From contig VFZC01000007.1 in the NCBI GenBank assembly GCA_016871355.1, positions 1-64,000 of the forward strand: a stretch of DNA of 64,000 nt, read 5' to 3'. Position numbers and translations under genes: made by a program. Under the pieces are notes generated by a model, which saw nothing but the letters and a program-made list of their open reading frames with translations, was not told the origin of the DNA and searched no databases. The DNA comes from Actinomycetota bacterium (lineage in GTDB: Bacteria > Actinomycetota > Acidimicrobiia > Acidimicrobiales > Ilumatobacteraceae). Of this stretch, positions 57,401-64,000 are shown one piece after another (the first letter of the stretch is position 1; the number at the start of each line of letters is the position of its first letter).

Positions 57401-58846
57401 TCAGAGCGAGGCGAGACGATCGGTGACGTCGGCGTAGTCGCGATCGTGCACCGCGACGCGTCGGAACATCTCACGCGCCTTGGGTACGTTGCCGGCCCGG
57501 TCGTACAGATCGGCGAGCACGTACCACTGCTTCAAGTGGAACGGGCGCACGCGACGCGGAATGGATGCCGTCTTCTCCATCAACTCGATGGCTCCGCGCA
57601 GGTCACCGCGTTCGGCCAGAGAGCCAGCGGCCACGATGCGACCCTCGGCCATGACGTCGTGGGCTGGTGACGCTTCGCGGATCTCCTGCCAGATCTCGTC
57701 GACCTTGGCCCAGCGGCGAAGCGCTCGGTAGCAGTCGGCCAGAACCGGAAGATCTTCCACCCGACTGCGCTGAGAACGCGCGAGCTCGAGAGCGGCGACG
57801 GCCTCACGCCACTTGCCCAAGCGGTAACTGGACAGACCGAGCACTTCGTGCACCGCGGCGACGTGTCCCATTTCCTTCACGAGCGAGCGAGCAATACGGC
57901 GCGCGTCGGTGAAGCGTTCGGCTTCGAGGGCCACCTGGGCCTGCAAGAGCCGCTCGCTCAGTCGAGCGGCGCGACGAGGTTCGAGGGTCTCTTCGACGGT
58001 CGCCTTGACCGTCGGGTCGAGCTCGCCGGCTGGCTCACGACGCGTCTTGGCGCGGGTGGCGCGCTCGGTGGCCTGCACCGCCGCTTCACGCACGGTCGGG
58101 CCCTCGTCGATCCACTGCTCGGGTTCGCGTTCGACCCGAGTGGGTTCGAGATCTTTGCGGGCCGTGCCCGCGCCACGGGCCCGAACCGCGCGACGGCGAC
58201 GTTCGGCTTCGTTGCGTGGCTCTCGCTCTTCGCTCTCGACACGACGGGGTGCGACACGGCGATCACCTGATCGCGACGTGGGTCGGCCACTGCCTCGACC
58301 ATCCGGACGACCGCCACGTCGATCGCCGGAACGTCCACCAGGGCGTCCGCCTGGACGATCGTCACGTCGACTATCACGTCGACTGTCACGTCGGCTGTCG
58401 GGGCGACCATCGCCGTCACGACGCGGGCGTCGATCACCATCATCGTCACGCCTCCGCGGACGGCGACCGTCGTCGTCGCGTCGTGCGCGCGGCGCCGATC
58501 CATCAGTACTGCGACGCGGGCGTCGATCAACATCGTCATCACGCCTCCGCGGACGGCGACCGTCGTCGTCACGTCGCGCGCGCGGCGCCGATCCATCAGG
58601 ACTGCGACGCGGGCGTCGATCACCATCATCGTCACGCCTCCGCGGACGGCGATCGTCGTCGTCCCGTCGTGCACGTGGAGCGGCACCATCGGAACGGCGA
58701 GCTCCGCCGCCCGAACCGCTGGACGGGCGACCAGACGGGCGACCAGACGGACGGCCCGACGGACGGCCCGACGGGCGGCCCGACGGACGGGCACCACCAC
58801 GGGGGCGACTTTCGCCGTCACGACCGGAACGAGGAGACGAATTCAT
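57401..58846 (-). CDS. TPR-repeat protein with Arg/Asp-rich low-complexity N-terminus
   Basis: 481 residues. Residues about 1-240 are disordered and strongly charged. (GRPS)n repeats come first, then three near-identical 31-residue units built from RRDDDGRRPRRRDDD-like text, then RDSRRD and GDRRGGRPDGRG runs. About 290-481 is helical with TPR-like helices (VALEAERFTDARRIARSLVK, VHEVLGLSSYRLGKWREAVA). The N-terminus resembles nucleic-acid-binding Arg-rich tails, so RNA binding is a reasonable guess but unproven. The homologous position in M. tuberculosis is, as I recall, Rv1691. The start ATG is followed by the open frame without interruption. Confidence 0.78.
   Translation of the reverse strand: MNSSPRSGRDGESRPRGGARPSGRPSGRPSGRPSGRPSGRPSSGSGGGARRSDGAAPRARRDDDDRRPRRRDDDGDRRPRRSPDGSAPRARRDDDGRRPRRRDDDVDRRPRRSTDGSAPRARRDDDGRRPRRRDDDGDRRPRRDGDGRPDSRRDSRRDSRRDDRPGGRPGGRSGDRRGGRPDGRGSGRPTSRSGDRRVAPRRVESEEREPRNEAERRRRAVRARGAGTARKDLEPTRVEREPEQWIDEGPTVREAAVQATERATRAKTRREPAGELDPTVKATVEETLEPRRAARLSERLLQAQVALEAERFTDARRIARSLVKEMGHVAAVHEVLGLSSYRLGKWREAVAALELARSQRSRVEDLPVLADCYRALRRWAKVDEIWQEIREASPAHDVMAEGRIVAAGSLAERGDLRGAIELMEKTASIPRRVRPFHLKQWYVLADLYDRAGNVPKAREMFRRVAVHDRDYADVTDRLASL
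58421..58699. repeat. Three 93-bp tandem repeats inside the TPR gene
   Basis: The block beginning acgcgggcgtcgatca starts at 58421, 58514 and 58607, exactly 93 bp apart. It keeps the reading frame and encodes three 31-residue units. Copies differ at a few positions only. A 12-bp periodic stretch (cgacgg-type units, about 58720-58792) follows and encodes the GRPS repeats. Confidence 0.9.
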
Positions 58847-58871
58847 GAGCCTTGCGAGCCTACGGCGCGGA

Positions 58872-59909
58872 TCAGGTGATGAGGCCGAACTCGCGCGCGA
58901 TCAGATCGGTGGCGTCGATGTCCTGGGCCACGGCGCCGACCGACGACGTCGCATCGGACGGGAAAGGCGCACCCGGATGCGTGTGCCCCGCACCCTCACT
59001 CAAGTACAGAACGACCTTCGTGCCGTCGACGCAGTCGATCCACTCGTGTCGCTCGGTTTCCGGGCCCATCGACGTGATCGTGACCTCGCTCGCACACCCG
59101 TCTCGCCTCGCCCACGACTCGACGATCCCGATCAAGTCGCCGCGAAAGAACTTTCGCTCGTCGTCGAATGCATCGGTGTCCCATCCATCGAGGCCCTCGA
59201 TCGGCACGTACTGATCGAGCGTGCCGTGGAACGCGACGAGCGAGACCGCCGGCGAATCTTCACAACCACGCACGAGATTCACACCCGCGACCGGTGCGAC
59301 GCCGGCGAAGAGCGAACTCGTGCAACCGAGGTACGCGCTCATGGCCGCACCCGACGAAATGCCGGTGGCGAAGATTCGTTCGGGGTCGATGCACGCCGTC
59401 TCCACGATCGCGACGATCGCGTCTTCGATGAACCCGATGTCGTCTCCTGGAATCGCCCCCGGCACCGCCCACGCCGTCATCGCACCCAGCGCCAGGGGCG
59501 TCATCGTGACCCAGGCGCCGGTCTCGATCCCGCGGACTCCGAAACGCGAGATCGCCTCTTGAATCGCGGGGGTGCCGGTGGTGCCGTGCAGATCGACCAC
59601 CAACGGCAAACGTCCGCCGTCGGAGGTGTCGGGACGATGCAACACGAAATCACGACGACCTTCCGCTCGTTCGAGCACATGGTCGGTACTGCCGGCCGCG
59701 AACGACGGTGTACACGGACCGGGTGCCGCCACGAGTTCGGGCGATCGGCGAGCCGGCACCTCGGTGGTCGACGGCGAATCAGTGGCCGGTGCGGTGGTCG
59801 ACGGGATCAGCGTCGACGATACTGAGCCGTCCGAGTTCGCCGCCCCGTCGTCACCCGACGAACAGGCCGCCAACATCACGGCGGCGATGGCGACGGGCCA
59901 CGTTCGCAT
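58872..59909 (-). CDS. Secreted lipoprotein esterase (PHB depolymerase/LpqC-like)
   Basis: 345 residues. The signal peptide ends in the lipobox LAAC (Cys16) and a Thr/Ser/Pro-rich spacer (about 28-55) follows. The alpha/beta-hydrolase core has RLPLVVDLHGTTGTP (oxyanion), the nucleophile elbow GISSG (183-187, Ser185), the Asp in HGTLDQYVPIEG and the His in SEGAGHTHPG. It probably hydrolyses an ester outside the membrane. Start: ATG overlapping the preceding stop (TGATG). It is the last gene of the operon described for 59.9-64 kb. Confidence 0.85.
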   Translation of the reverse strand: MRTWPVAIAAVMLAACSSGDDGAANSDGSVSSTLIPSTTAPATDSPSTTEVPARRSPELVAAPGPCTPSFAAGSTDHVLERAEGRRDFVLHRPDTSDGGRLPLVVDLHGTTGTPAIQEAISRFGVRGIETGAWVTMTPLALGAMTAWAVPGAIPGDDIGFIEDAIVAIVETACIDPERIFATGISSGAAMSAYLGCTSSLFAGVAPVAGVNLVRGCEDSPAVSLVAFHGTLDQYVPIEGLDGWDTDAFDDERKFFRGDLIGIVESWARRDGCASEVTITSMGPETERHEWIDCVDGTKVVLYLSEGAGHTHPGAPFPSDATSSVGAVAQDIDATDLIAREFGLIT

Positions 59910-60691
59910 CAGTACTCGCGCAACAAAGTGCCGAACCCGTGCAGGCGATCGTCGACTCCGTTGTCGCGAAGCGCCATCCACCACGTGGCGGCATTGATGG
60001 CGATCACGGGCTTGTCGACGATGCGTTCCATCTCGTCGGCGAGACGGATCATGCTCAGGTTCGTTCCCACTTGAACGAGCGCGTCCACATCCGGGCCATT
60101 GACTTTGTGCAGAGCGGCCCGCAGTTCGGCCTCCGGAACATGAGCGATGGCGACCGCGGTCGGACACTTCAGACCCTCGACGGCCGCGACCTCGAAGCCG
60201 AGTTCACTGAAGAACTTGACGACGTTGGTGTCACCGATCGGCTGATACGGCGTCACCACACCGATCTTCTTCACGCCGAACAATTTCAGCGCTCGCTCAC
60301 ACGCCTCCGCACCCGTGGCCACCGACAGGCCGCCGGAGCGCTCGTTGATCTGCTTGATGAACTTGCGGTTGCCCTCCACACCGTCCCAGAACGTCTCGGC
60401 CGACATTCCCATGACCATGTAGTCGGGTTCGGCCGTCATGATCCGATCGACGGTGTAGCCGATCTCCTCTCGGATCTGCAGCAGCAGGTTCTGGAACGCC
60501 TCGTCCGAATCGAGCACCTGATTGCGGATGTGAATGCGTCCGGTATGAGCCGTGATGCCCGGCACCGACATCGCGTGGAACTCGGGTTCGACGATGGTGT
60601 TGGTGCTCGGGATGATCACGCCGAACTTGCGACGCCACCCCAGCTGATCGCATCCACCGTGATGCGCGTTGGTCACGTTCACGAATCCCAT
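59909..60691 (-). CDS. Asp/Glu racemase superfamily protein (arylmalonate decarboxylase/maleate isomerase-like)
   Basis: 260 residues. The fold begins RKFGVIIPSTNTIVEPEFHA and contains DYMVMGMSAETFWDGVEGN, IGVVTPYQPIGDTNVVKFF and DALVQVGTNLSMIRLADEME. These match the arylmalonate decarboxylase/maleate cis-trans isomerase group. The two cysteines that drive the isomerase are absent. In their places the text reads MGMSAETF and VQVGTNLS, so it is not an ordinary maleate isomerase. SD sequence GAGAGGAG precedes the ATG. It lies 32 bp after the aldehyde dehydrogenase gene and is probably co-transcribed. Confidence 0.78.
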   Translation of the reverse strand: MGFVNVTNAHHGGCDQLGWRRKFGVIIPSTNTIVEPEFHAMSVPGITAHTGRIHIRNQVLDSDEAFQNLLLQIREEIGYTVDRIMTAEPDYMVMGMSAETFWDGVEGNRKFIKQINERSGGLSVATGAEACERALKLFGVKKIGVVTPYQPIGDTNVVKFFSELGFEVAAVEGLKCPTAVAIAHVPEAELRAALHKVNGPDVDALVQVGTNLSMIRLADEMERIVDKPVIAINAATWWMALRDNGVDDRLHGFGTLLREY

Positions 60692-60723
60692 CAGTACTCC
60701 TCTCGTTCTGTCTCTTCGTCACG

Positions 60724-62169
60724 TCAGCCGAGGCTGTTCTCGACTCCGACCACTTGATTGCCGCCGAAGAACCGGATGGTCTCGGCCGTTCCCTCGTCGT
60801 GCAGCCCCGAGACCCCGAACGCCGGGCGCGGGGCCATGAGATGCAGCGAGATCGGACTCACTCCGTTCACCTTCACTCCCCCGGCCCGCACGCGCCGCGC
60901 CGCGCCCATCGCCGCGTCTTCGTCGCCCCCCACGACGTAGGCCTCCAGGCCGTAGTCGGTGCCGTTGGCCAGGGCCACCGCTTCGTCGAGATGTCGATAG
61001 CCGTGAACCGCAGCCACTGGGCCGAAGATCTCGTCGACGGTTCGACTCGGATCGACACCGTCCACGAGCGTGGGCGCGAACCAGTTGCCCGAGCGATCGG
61101 GCAACTGTGTGGTCCGCACGATTCGACCATCGCTGAAATCGTCCACGCGTCGCTGCAGATGCGCGCGATGCGCCGAATGGACGATCGGACCCATGTGGGT
61201 GGACGGATCGATCGGGTCGCCCACGACCACCGACGACAACGCACCGGCGACCGCATCGACGATCTCGGTTCGCCGTCGCTCCGGTACGAGCAAACGGCCC
61301 AGAGCGCGACACCACTGCCCATTGAGAGTGAGGAGCAAGCCGAGGGCACCGGCCACCGCGTGTTCGATGGGCGCATCGTCGAGGATCAACAGCGGCGCGT
61401 GTCCTCCGAGTTCGAGTTGGGCCGGCTTCAGGTCTTCGGCACAGGCGTGCGCCACCGCTCGGCCACCCACGATGCCACCGGTGAACGACACCGCGCGCAC
61501 ACGTGCATCGGTCATCAATGCGGTCGCGGTGTTCGGTCCGCCGTGCAACAACTGCACGGTTCCCGGCGGGAACAGATCGGCGATCGTTCGAACCATCACC
61601 ATGGTTCCGTGCGGAGCCCGCTCGGGTGGCTTCACGATCACCGGACACCCCGCGGCCAGCGCCGACGCAGCCTTGTGCGCCGCCATCGGGGCGGGAGCGT
61701 TCCATGGACACAGCAACAGAGCTGGTCCCCACGGCAGGCGCCGCACCTCGACGGCGCGACCTGTCGGTCCGTCGAAACGCGCATCCAACACTCCCGATCG
61801 CAACTGATCGGCGGCCAAGCGGAACGCACCATGCACGATGAACCCGAGCATGCTCGTGGTTCCGATCACGGCACCGGTCGTCGCCGATTCGAGTGCGGCG
61901 ATGTCGGGCACCACCGCGGCCAGACGATCGGCGGCCGCTTCGAGAACGTCGGCTCGTTCGTGGTCGGTTCGACTCGACCAAGCACCACTGGCGTGCACGC
62001 TCCACGCCGCGGCCAGAGCAGTCTCGACGGACGCGGCCGATGCTTCACGTTGCACCTGCTCGGCTCGACCGTCACTCGAATGCTCGATCCACTCGGCACG
62101 CTCGGCCCCCTCCGAGATCCAACCACCAGCGACCAGGTCGGTCTGTTCGGGAAGCACGACTCGAGTCAT
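60724..62169 (-). CDS. Aldehyde dehydrogenase
   Basis: 481-residue ALDH-superfamily protein. LLLCPWNAPAPMAAHKAASA contains the Asn of the oxyanion hole, QLELGGHAPLLILDDA the general-base Glu, and LTLNGQWCRALGRLLVPE the nucleophilic Cys. The C-terminus has EIFGPVAAVHGYRHLDEAV. All catalytic elements are present. The substrate is unknown. It is joined to the orphan gene before it by an ATGA overlap. Sequence is clearly different from the aldehyde dehydrogenase at 2-3.5 kb. Confidence 0.9.
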   Translation of the reverse strand: MTRVVLPEQTDLVAGGWISEGAERAEWIEHSSDGRAEQVQREASAASVETALAAAWSVHASGAWSSRTDHERADVLEAAADRLAAVVPDIAALESATTGAVIGTTSMLGFIVHGAFRLAADQLRSGVLDARFDGPTGRAVEVRRLPWGPALLLCPWNAPAPMAAHKAASALAAGCPVIVKPPERAPHGTMVMVRTIADLFPPGTVQLLHGGPNTATALMTDARVRAVSFTGGIVGGRAVAHACAEDLKPAQLELGGHAPLLILDDAPIEHAVAGALGLLLTLNGQWCRALGRLLVPERRRTEIVDAVAGALSSVVVGDPIDPSTHMGPIVHSAHRAHLQRRVDDFSDGRIVRTTQLPDRSGNWFAPTLVDGVDPSRTVDEIFGPVAAVHGYRHLDEAVALANGTDYGLEAYVVGGDEDAAMGAARRVRAGGVKVNGVSPISLHLMAPRPAFGVSGLHDEGTAETIRFFGGNQVVGVENSLG

Positions 62170-62741
62170 GACGACTTTCCTTTCGCGGCGTAGATGTCGA
62201 CCTCCGAGCGCAGATCGTGAACGGGCCCATCGGCGCCACGCGGATCGAGTTCGTGTCGAACCGAGGTGTCAGAGGAAATGCGACGACCTCTCACCATCAA
62301 GAAGCGACGCAATGCGCCGTCACGCCACAAGACCGTGTGTCGCCAACGTCGATCGCCGTCGATGCGGATGAAGTCGGGTTCGGCGTACCGCTGGATCGCT
62401 TCCGCGGCCACGGTGTCGGCCACGAACCACAGCGCCCCCGGCCCCTGTGACACTCCCACGATGCGCGGGGCACCCGGGCCGAGAGGCACGAATTCGAGCA
62501 CGTCACCTTGCACCGCCGCCTCGAACGTGCGAACGGCTTGTTCGCGCCCCGACAGAACCACGCTCGTCTGCACGAAGCGAGTGCCGTCGAAGTCGATGTA
62601 CACCAACACCTCGTAGGGAAACGCACCCGGCACTCCGCCGTGCGGATCGTGACTGATCGCGGCGCCGTGCTCGTCGACTGCGGTCAACTCTTCGCGCCAC
62701 ACACCGCGCAGCGAGTGCAGGTTGTCGATCAGCGTCGACAC
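62166..62741 (-). CDS. Hypothetical protein, possible calycin-type beta-barrel
   Basis: 191 residues with no recognised domain. The sequence alternates short hydrophobic strands with charged turns (VLVYIDFDGTRFVQTSVVLS, DVLEFVPLGPGAPRIVGVSQ, ALWFVADTVAAEAIQRYAE). This pattern suggests an all-beta barrel such as a lipocalin/THAP4-like fold (inference). No signal peptide and no cysteines are present. It begins with GTG one base after the dehydrogenase stop and overlaps the ALDH start (ATGA), so it probably belongs to the same pathway, possibly as a binding or shielding partner. Confidence 0.7.
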   Translation of the reverse strand: MSTLIDNLHSLRGVWREELTAVDEHGAAISHDPHGGVPGAFPYEVLVYIDFDGTRFVQTSVVLSGREQAVRTFEAAVQGDVLEFVPLGPGAPRIVGVSQGPGALWFVADTVAAEAIQRYAEPDFIRIDGDRRWRHTVLWRDGALRRFLMVRGRRISSDTSVRHELDPRGADGPVHDLRSEVDIYAAKGKSS

Positions 62742-62742
62742 G

Positions 62743-64000
62743 TCAGCCCTTGGCCCCGAACTGCGTCGACTCGGCTCCGCTCACGAGGAGCGACGCCGCT
62801 TCGAGACGGCCCTTCTCGGCGGGAAAAGCCTGGACGAGTCCCATCGACAGATCACGAAGACCGCGCGCGACCACACCGCTGTTGCCGGTGTTCGACGTTC
62901 CACAGGCCTTCATCGCGCACACTCCCACGGCGAACGCCGCGTCGGCCACGGTTCCTTTGGCCAAACGCCACTGGCGAACGACATCGGGTTTGGGCAGGAT
63001 CGGCGGCTCACTCGTCTCGAGGTCGACCTGGCGCCGTAGCCACAGCGTGGCCGTGTCGAGGTGCATGCGCATTTCGCCGATCAGCTGCTGCTGGAAGGGG
63101 GCACTGCCGATCGGAGCCCCCGAGTCGGAGAACGTCGTGCTGGTGAGGTGCTTCATCGCCCAGTCGTACACGGCGCAGGCCGCACCGAGGTACACCGCGG
63201 TACCCGCCACTTGGCTGCCGACGAAACTGCCCCGACTCATCTGCATCATCCGTACGAAGGCACCCGGAATGGCCAACGAATCGACGGCCGGCACGAACAC
63301 GTCGCTCAACACGATGCCGTGTGTCGCAGTGGCCCGCATACCGATGGCATCCCACTTGGTTCGCTCGCTCACACCGGGTGACTTCGGATCGACGATGAAC
63401 ACCGCGAGTGATTCGGCCGTCGCACCGCCGCCGAGTGACGCCGTGACGAGATAACGACCAGCCACGCCGGTGGCGCAACCGAACGACTTCACCCCGTTGA
63501 GCACCCAACCCTTCTCACCGCCGCGAGTGGTCGGTTCGGCCGTCGTGGAGATCAAGATGTTGGCGCTCGACGACTTCACCGATTCCGACGCGAAGTTGGC
63601 CAACCACACACGGTCCCGTCCCATGAGTTCGAGCACTCGTTCGGCGAACGCCGCGACCGCGTCGCGTTCGTCGGCGTCGAAGAGTCCGGCTTCGAGCGCT
63701 TCGAGGGCGAGCAATCCACGAGACGCCGAACTGCAATGGAAGAAGTACGACAACGCGGTCGAGGGACAGGCGGTCCCCATGGCGAACGTCGCACCCACCA
63801 GGTCGCGCAATCCACCGCCGAGTCCGCCGAATTTCTCCGGCACCACCAAGCCCATGAGTCCGGCCTCGGCCAGAGTCGCCACGTGCGCCATCGGGAACTC
63901 GGCGTTCCGATCGGCTTCTTCGGCGGCGGCCGCCAGAGCCGGGAGAACCGAATCGACTCGACGCGCCCGGGCGTCTTCGGCCGGTGTGAGCGTGTCGAAC
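62743..64000 (-). CDS. Acyl-CoA dehydrogenase family protein (partial, 5' end beyond window)
   Basis: The open frame runs from the window edge to a stop at 62743, giving about 418 residues. AGLMGLVVPEKFGGLGGGLR, GWVLNGVKSFGCATGVAGRY, AIGMRATATHGIVLSDVFVP and the C-terminal helix DLSMGLVQAFPAEKGRLEAA are acyl-CoA dehydrogenase blocks. The usual catalytic Glu region is not clearly identified, so it may be a variant such as a flavin monooxygenase-like member. The reading frame continues upstream of the Met at 63891 (FDTLTPAEDARARRVDS), so the true start lies outside. It is first in the operon within this view. Confidence 0.88.
   Translation of the reverse strand, partial: FDTLTPAEDARARRVDSVLPALAAAAEEADRNAEFPMAHVATLAEAGLMGLVVPEKFGGLGGGLRDLVGATFAMGTACPSTALSYFFHCSSASRGLLALEALEAGLFDADERDAVAAFAERVLELMGRDRVWLANFASESVKSSSANILISTTAEPTTRGGEKGWVLNGVKSFGCATGVAGRYLVTASLGGGATAESLAVFIVDPKSPGVSERTKWDAIGMRATATHGIVLSDVFVPAVDSLAIPGAFVRMMQMSRGSFVGSQVAGTAVYLGAACAVYDWAMKHLTSTTFSDSGAPIGSAPFQQQLIGEMRMHLDTATLWLRRQVDLETSEPPILPKPDVVRQWRLAKGTVADAAFAVGVCAMKACGTSNTGNSGVVARGLRDLSMGLVQAFPAEKGRLEAASLLVSGAESTQFGAKG

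Noticed and set aside
58421-58792. Regular repeats resembling a CRISPR array
   Set aside because: The copies are directly adjacent 93-bp units with no unique spacers, keep the reading frame of the TPR gene and encode charged 31-residue repeats.
57909-59825. 638-codon plus-strand frame rich in Arg and Ser
   Set aside because: It is antisense to the TPR and esterase genes and reflects their repetitive base composition. No start context or domain supports it.

Overview
The window is about 64 kb of high-GC, densely packed chromosomal DNA. No rRNA, tRNA, transposase, phage gene or CRISPR array was seen, and no gap between genes exceeds 300 bases. The gene content and order point to an actinobacterium. 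I infer an Acidimicrobiia (Ilumatobacter-like) lineage from the tlyA-nadK-recN-pyrG-nudix-xerD and scpA-scpB-rluB blocks, the F420/luciferase-type oxidoreductases, the small CCGxGCRHCPY protein, and the frequent GTG starts with a -10-like box directly upstream. The species cannot be fixed from the sequence alone.

Layout. (a) 1-9.8 kb holds accessory metabolism on both strands: SirB1-like protein (cut by the window edge), acyl-CoA ligase, aldehyde dehydrogenase, glycerophosphodiesterase, cytochrome P450, two luciferase-like oxidoreductases, a cytosine-deaminase-type amidohydrolase and a membrane desaturase. (b) 9.8-12.8 kb is an NMT1/taurine-type ABC importer with divergent arms, ended by a clear intrinsic terminator. 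(c) 12.8-16.8 kb carries creatininase, a PYROXD2/CrtI-like oxidoreductase, a phosphoribosyltransferase, PPK2 and a small cysteine-rich protein. (d) 17.0-22.8 kb is a complete five-gene peptide/nickel-type ABC importer. Its binding protein and permeases are visibly less GC-rich than its two ATPases. (e) 22.8-23.6 kb is an enoyl-CoA hydratase.

(f) 23.7-41.5 kb is the most notable region, a cell-envelope glycan locus. It has a PIG-V-like mannosyltransferase, an AftD-like arabinofuranosyltransferase, two GT2 polyprenyl-phosphate-sugar-synthase-like enzymes, a GT4, a membrane GT-C-like protein, a degenerate SGNH protein and a 1311-residue tandem GT-C fusion. It also has a decaprenyl-phosphoryl-arabinose supply arm: dprE2, dprE1, ubiA and an overlapping HAD phosphatase. 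The supply arm continues directly from a housekeeping operon (scpA-scpB-rluB-tyrA-aroA), so ten genes read one way from 46.07 kb down to 37.90 kb. (g) 46.1-56.1 kb holds trpS and the conserved core block (HD protein, xerD, nudix, pyrG, recN, nadK, tlyA, HAD phosphatase), plus a DUF1015 gene. (h) 56.1-64 kb holds class I aldolase, an SSB-like protein, a repeat-rich TPR protein, then an uncharacterised catabolic-looking operon. That operon runs acyl-CoA dehydrogenase (cut by the window edge), orphan protein, aldehyde dehydrogenase, Asp/Glu-racemase-superfamily protein and secreted esterase.

How the parts fit. The DprE1/DprE2/UbiA arm would make polyprenyl-phosphoryl-arabinofuranose on the membrane. 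The Ppm1-like GT2 proteins would make other polyprenyl-phosphate sugars. The several GT-C proteins would consume these donors outside the membrane. This suggests an arabinose-containing wall polymer. Many transcription units begin with a TANNNT-like box 6-7 nt before the start codon, the pattern expected of leaderless transcripts.
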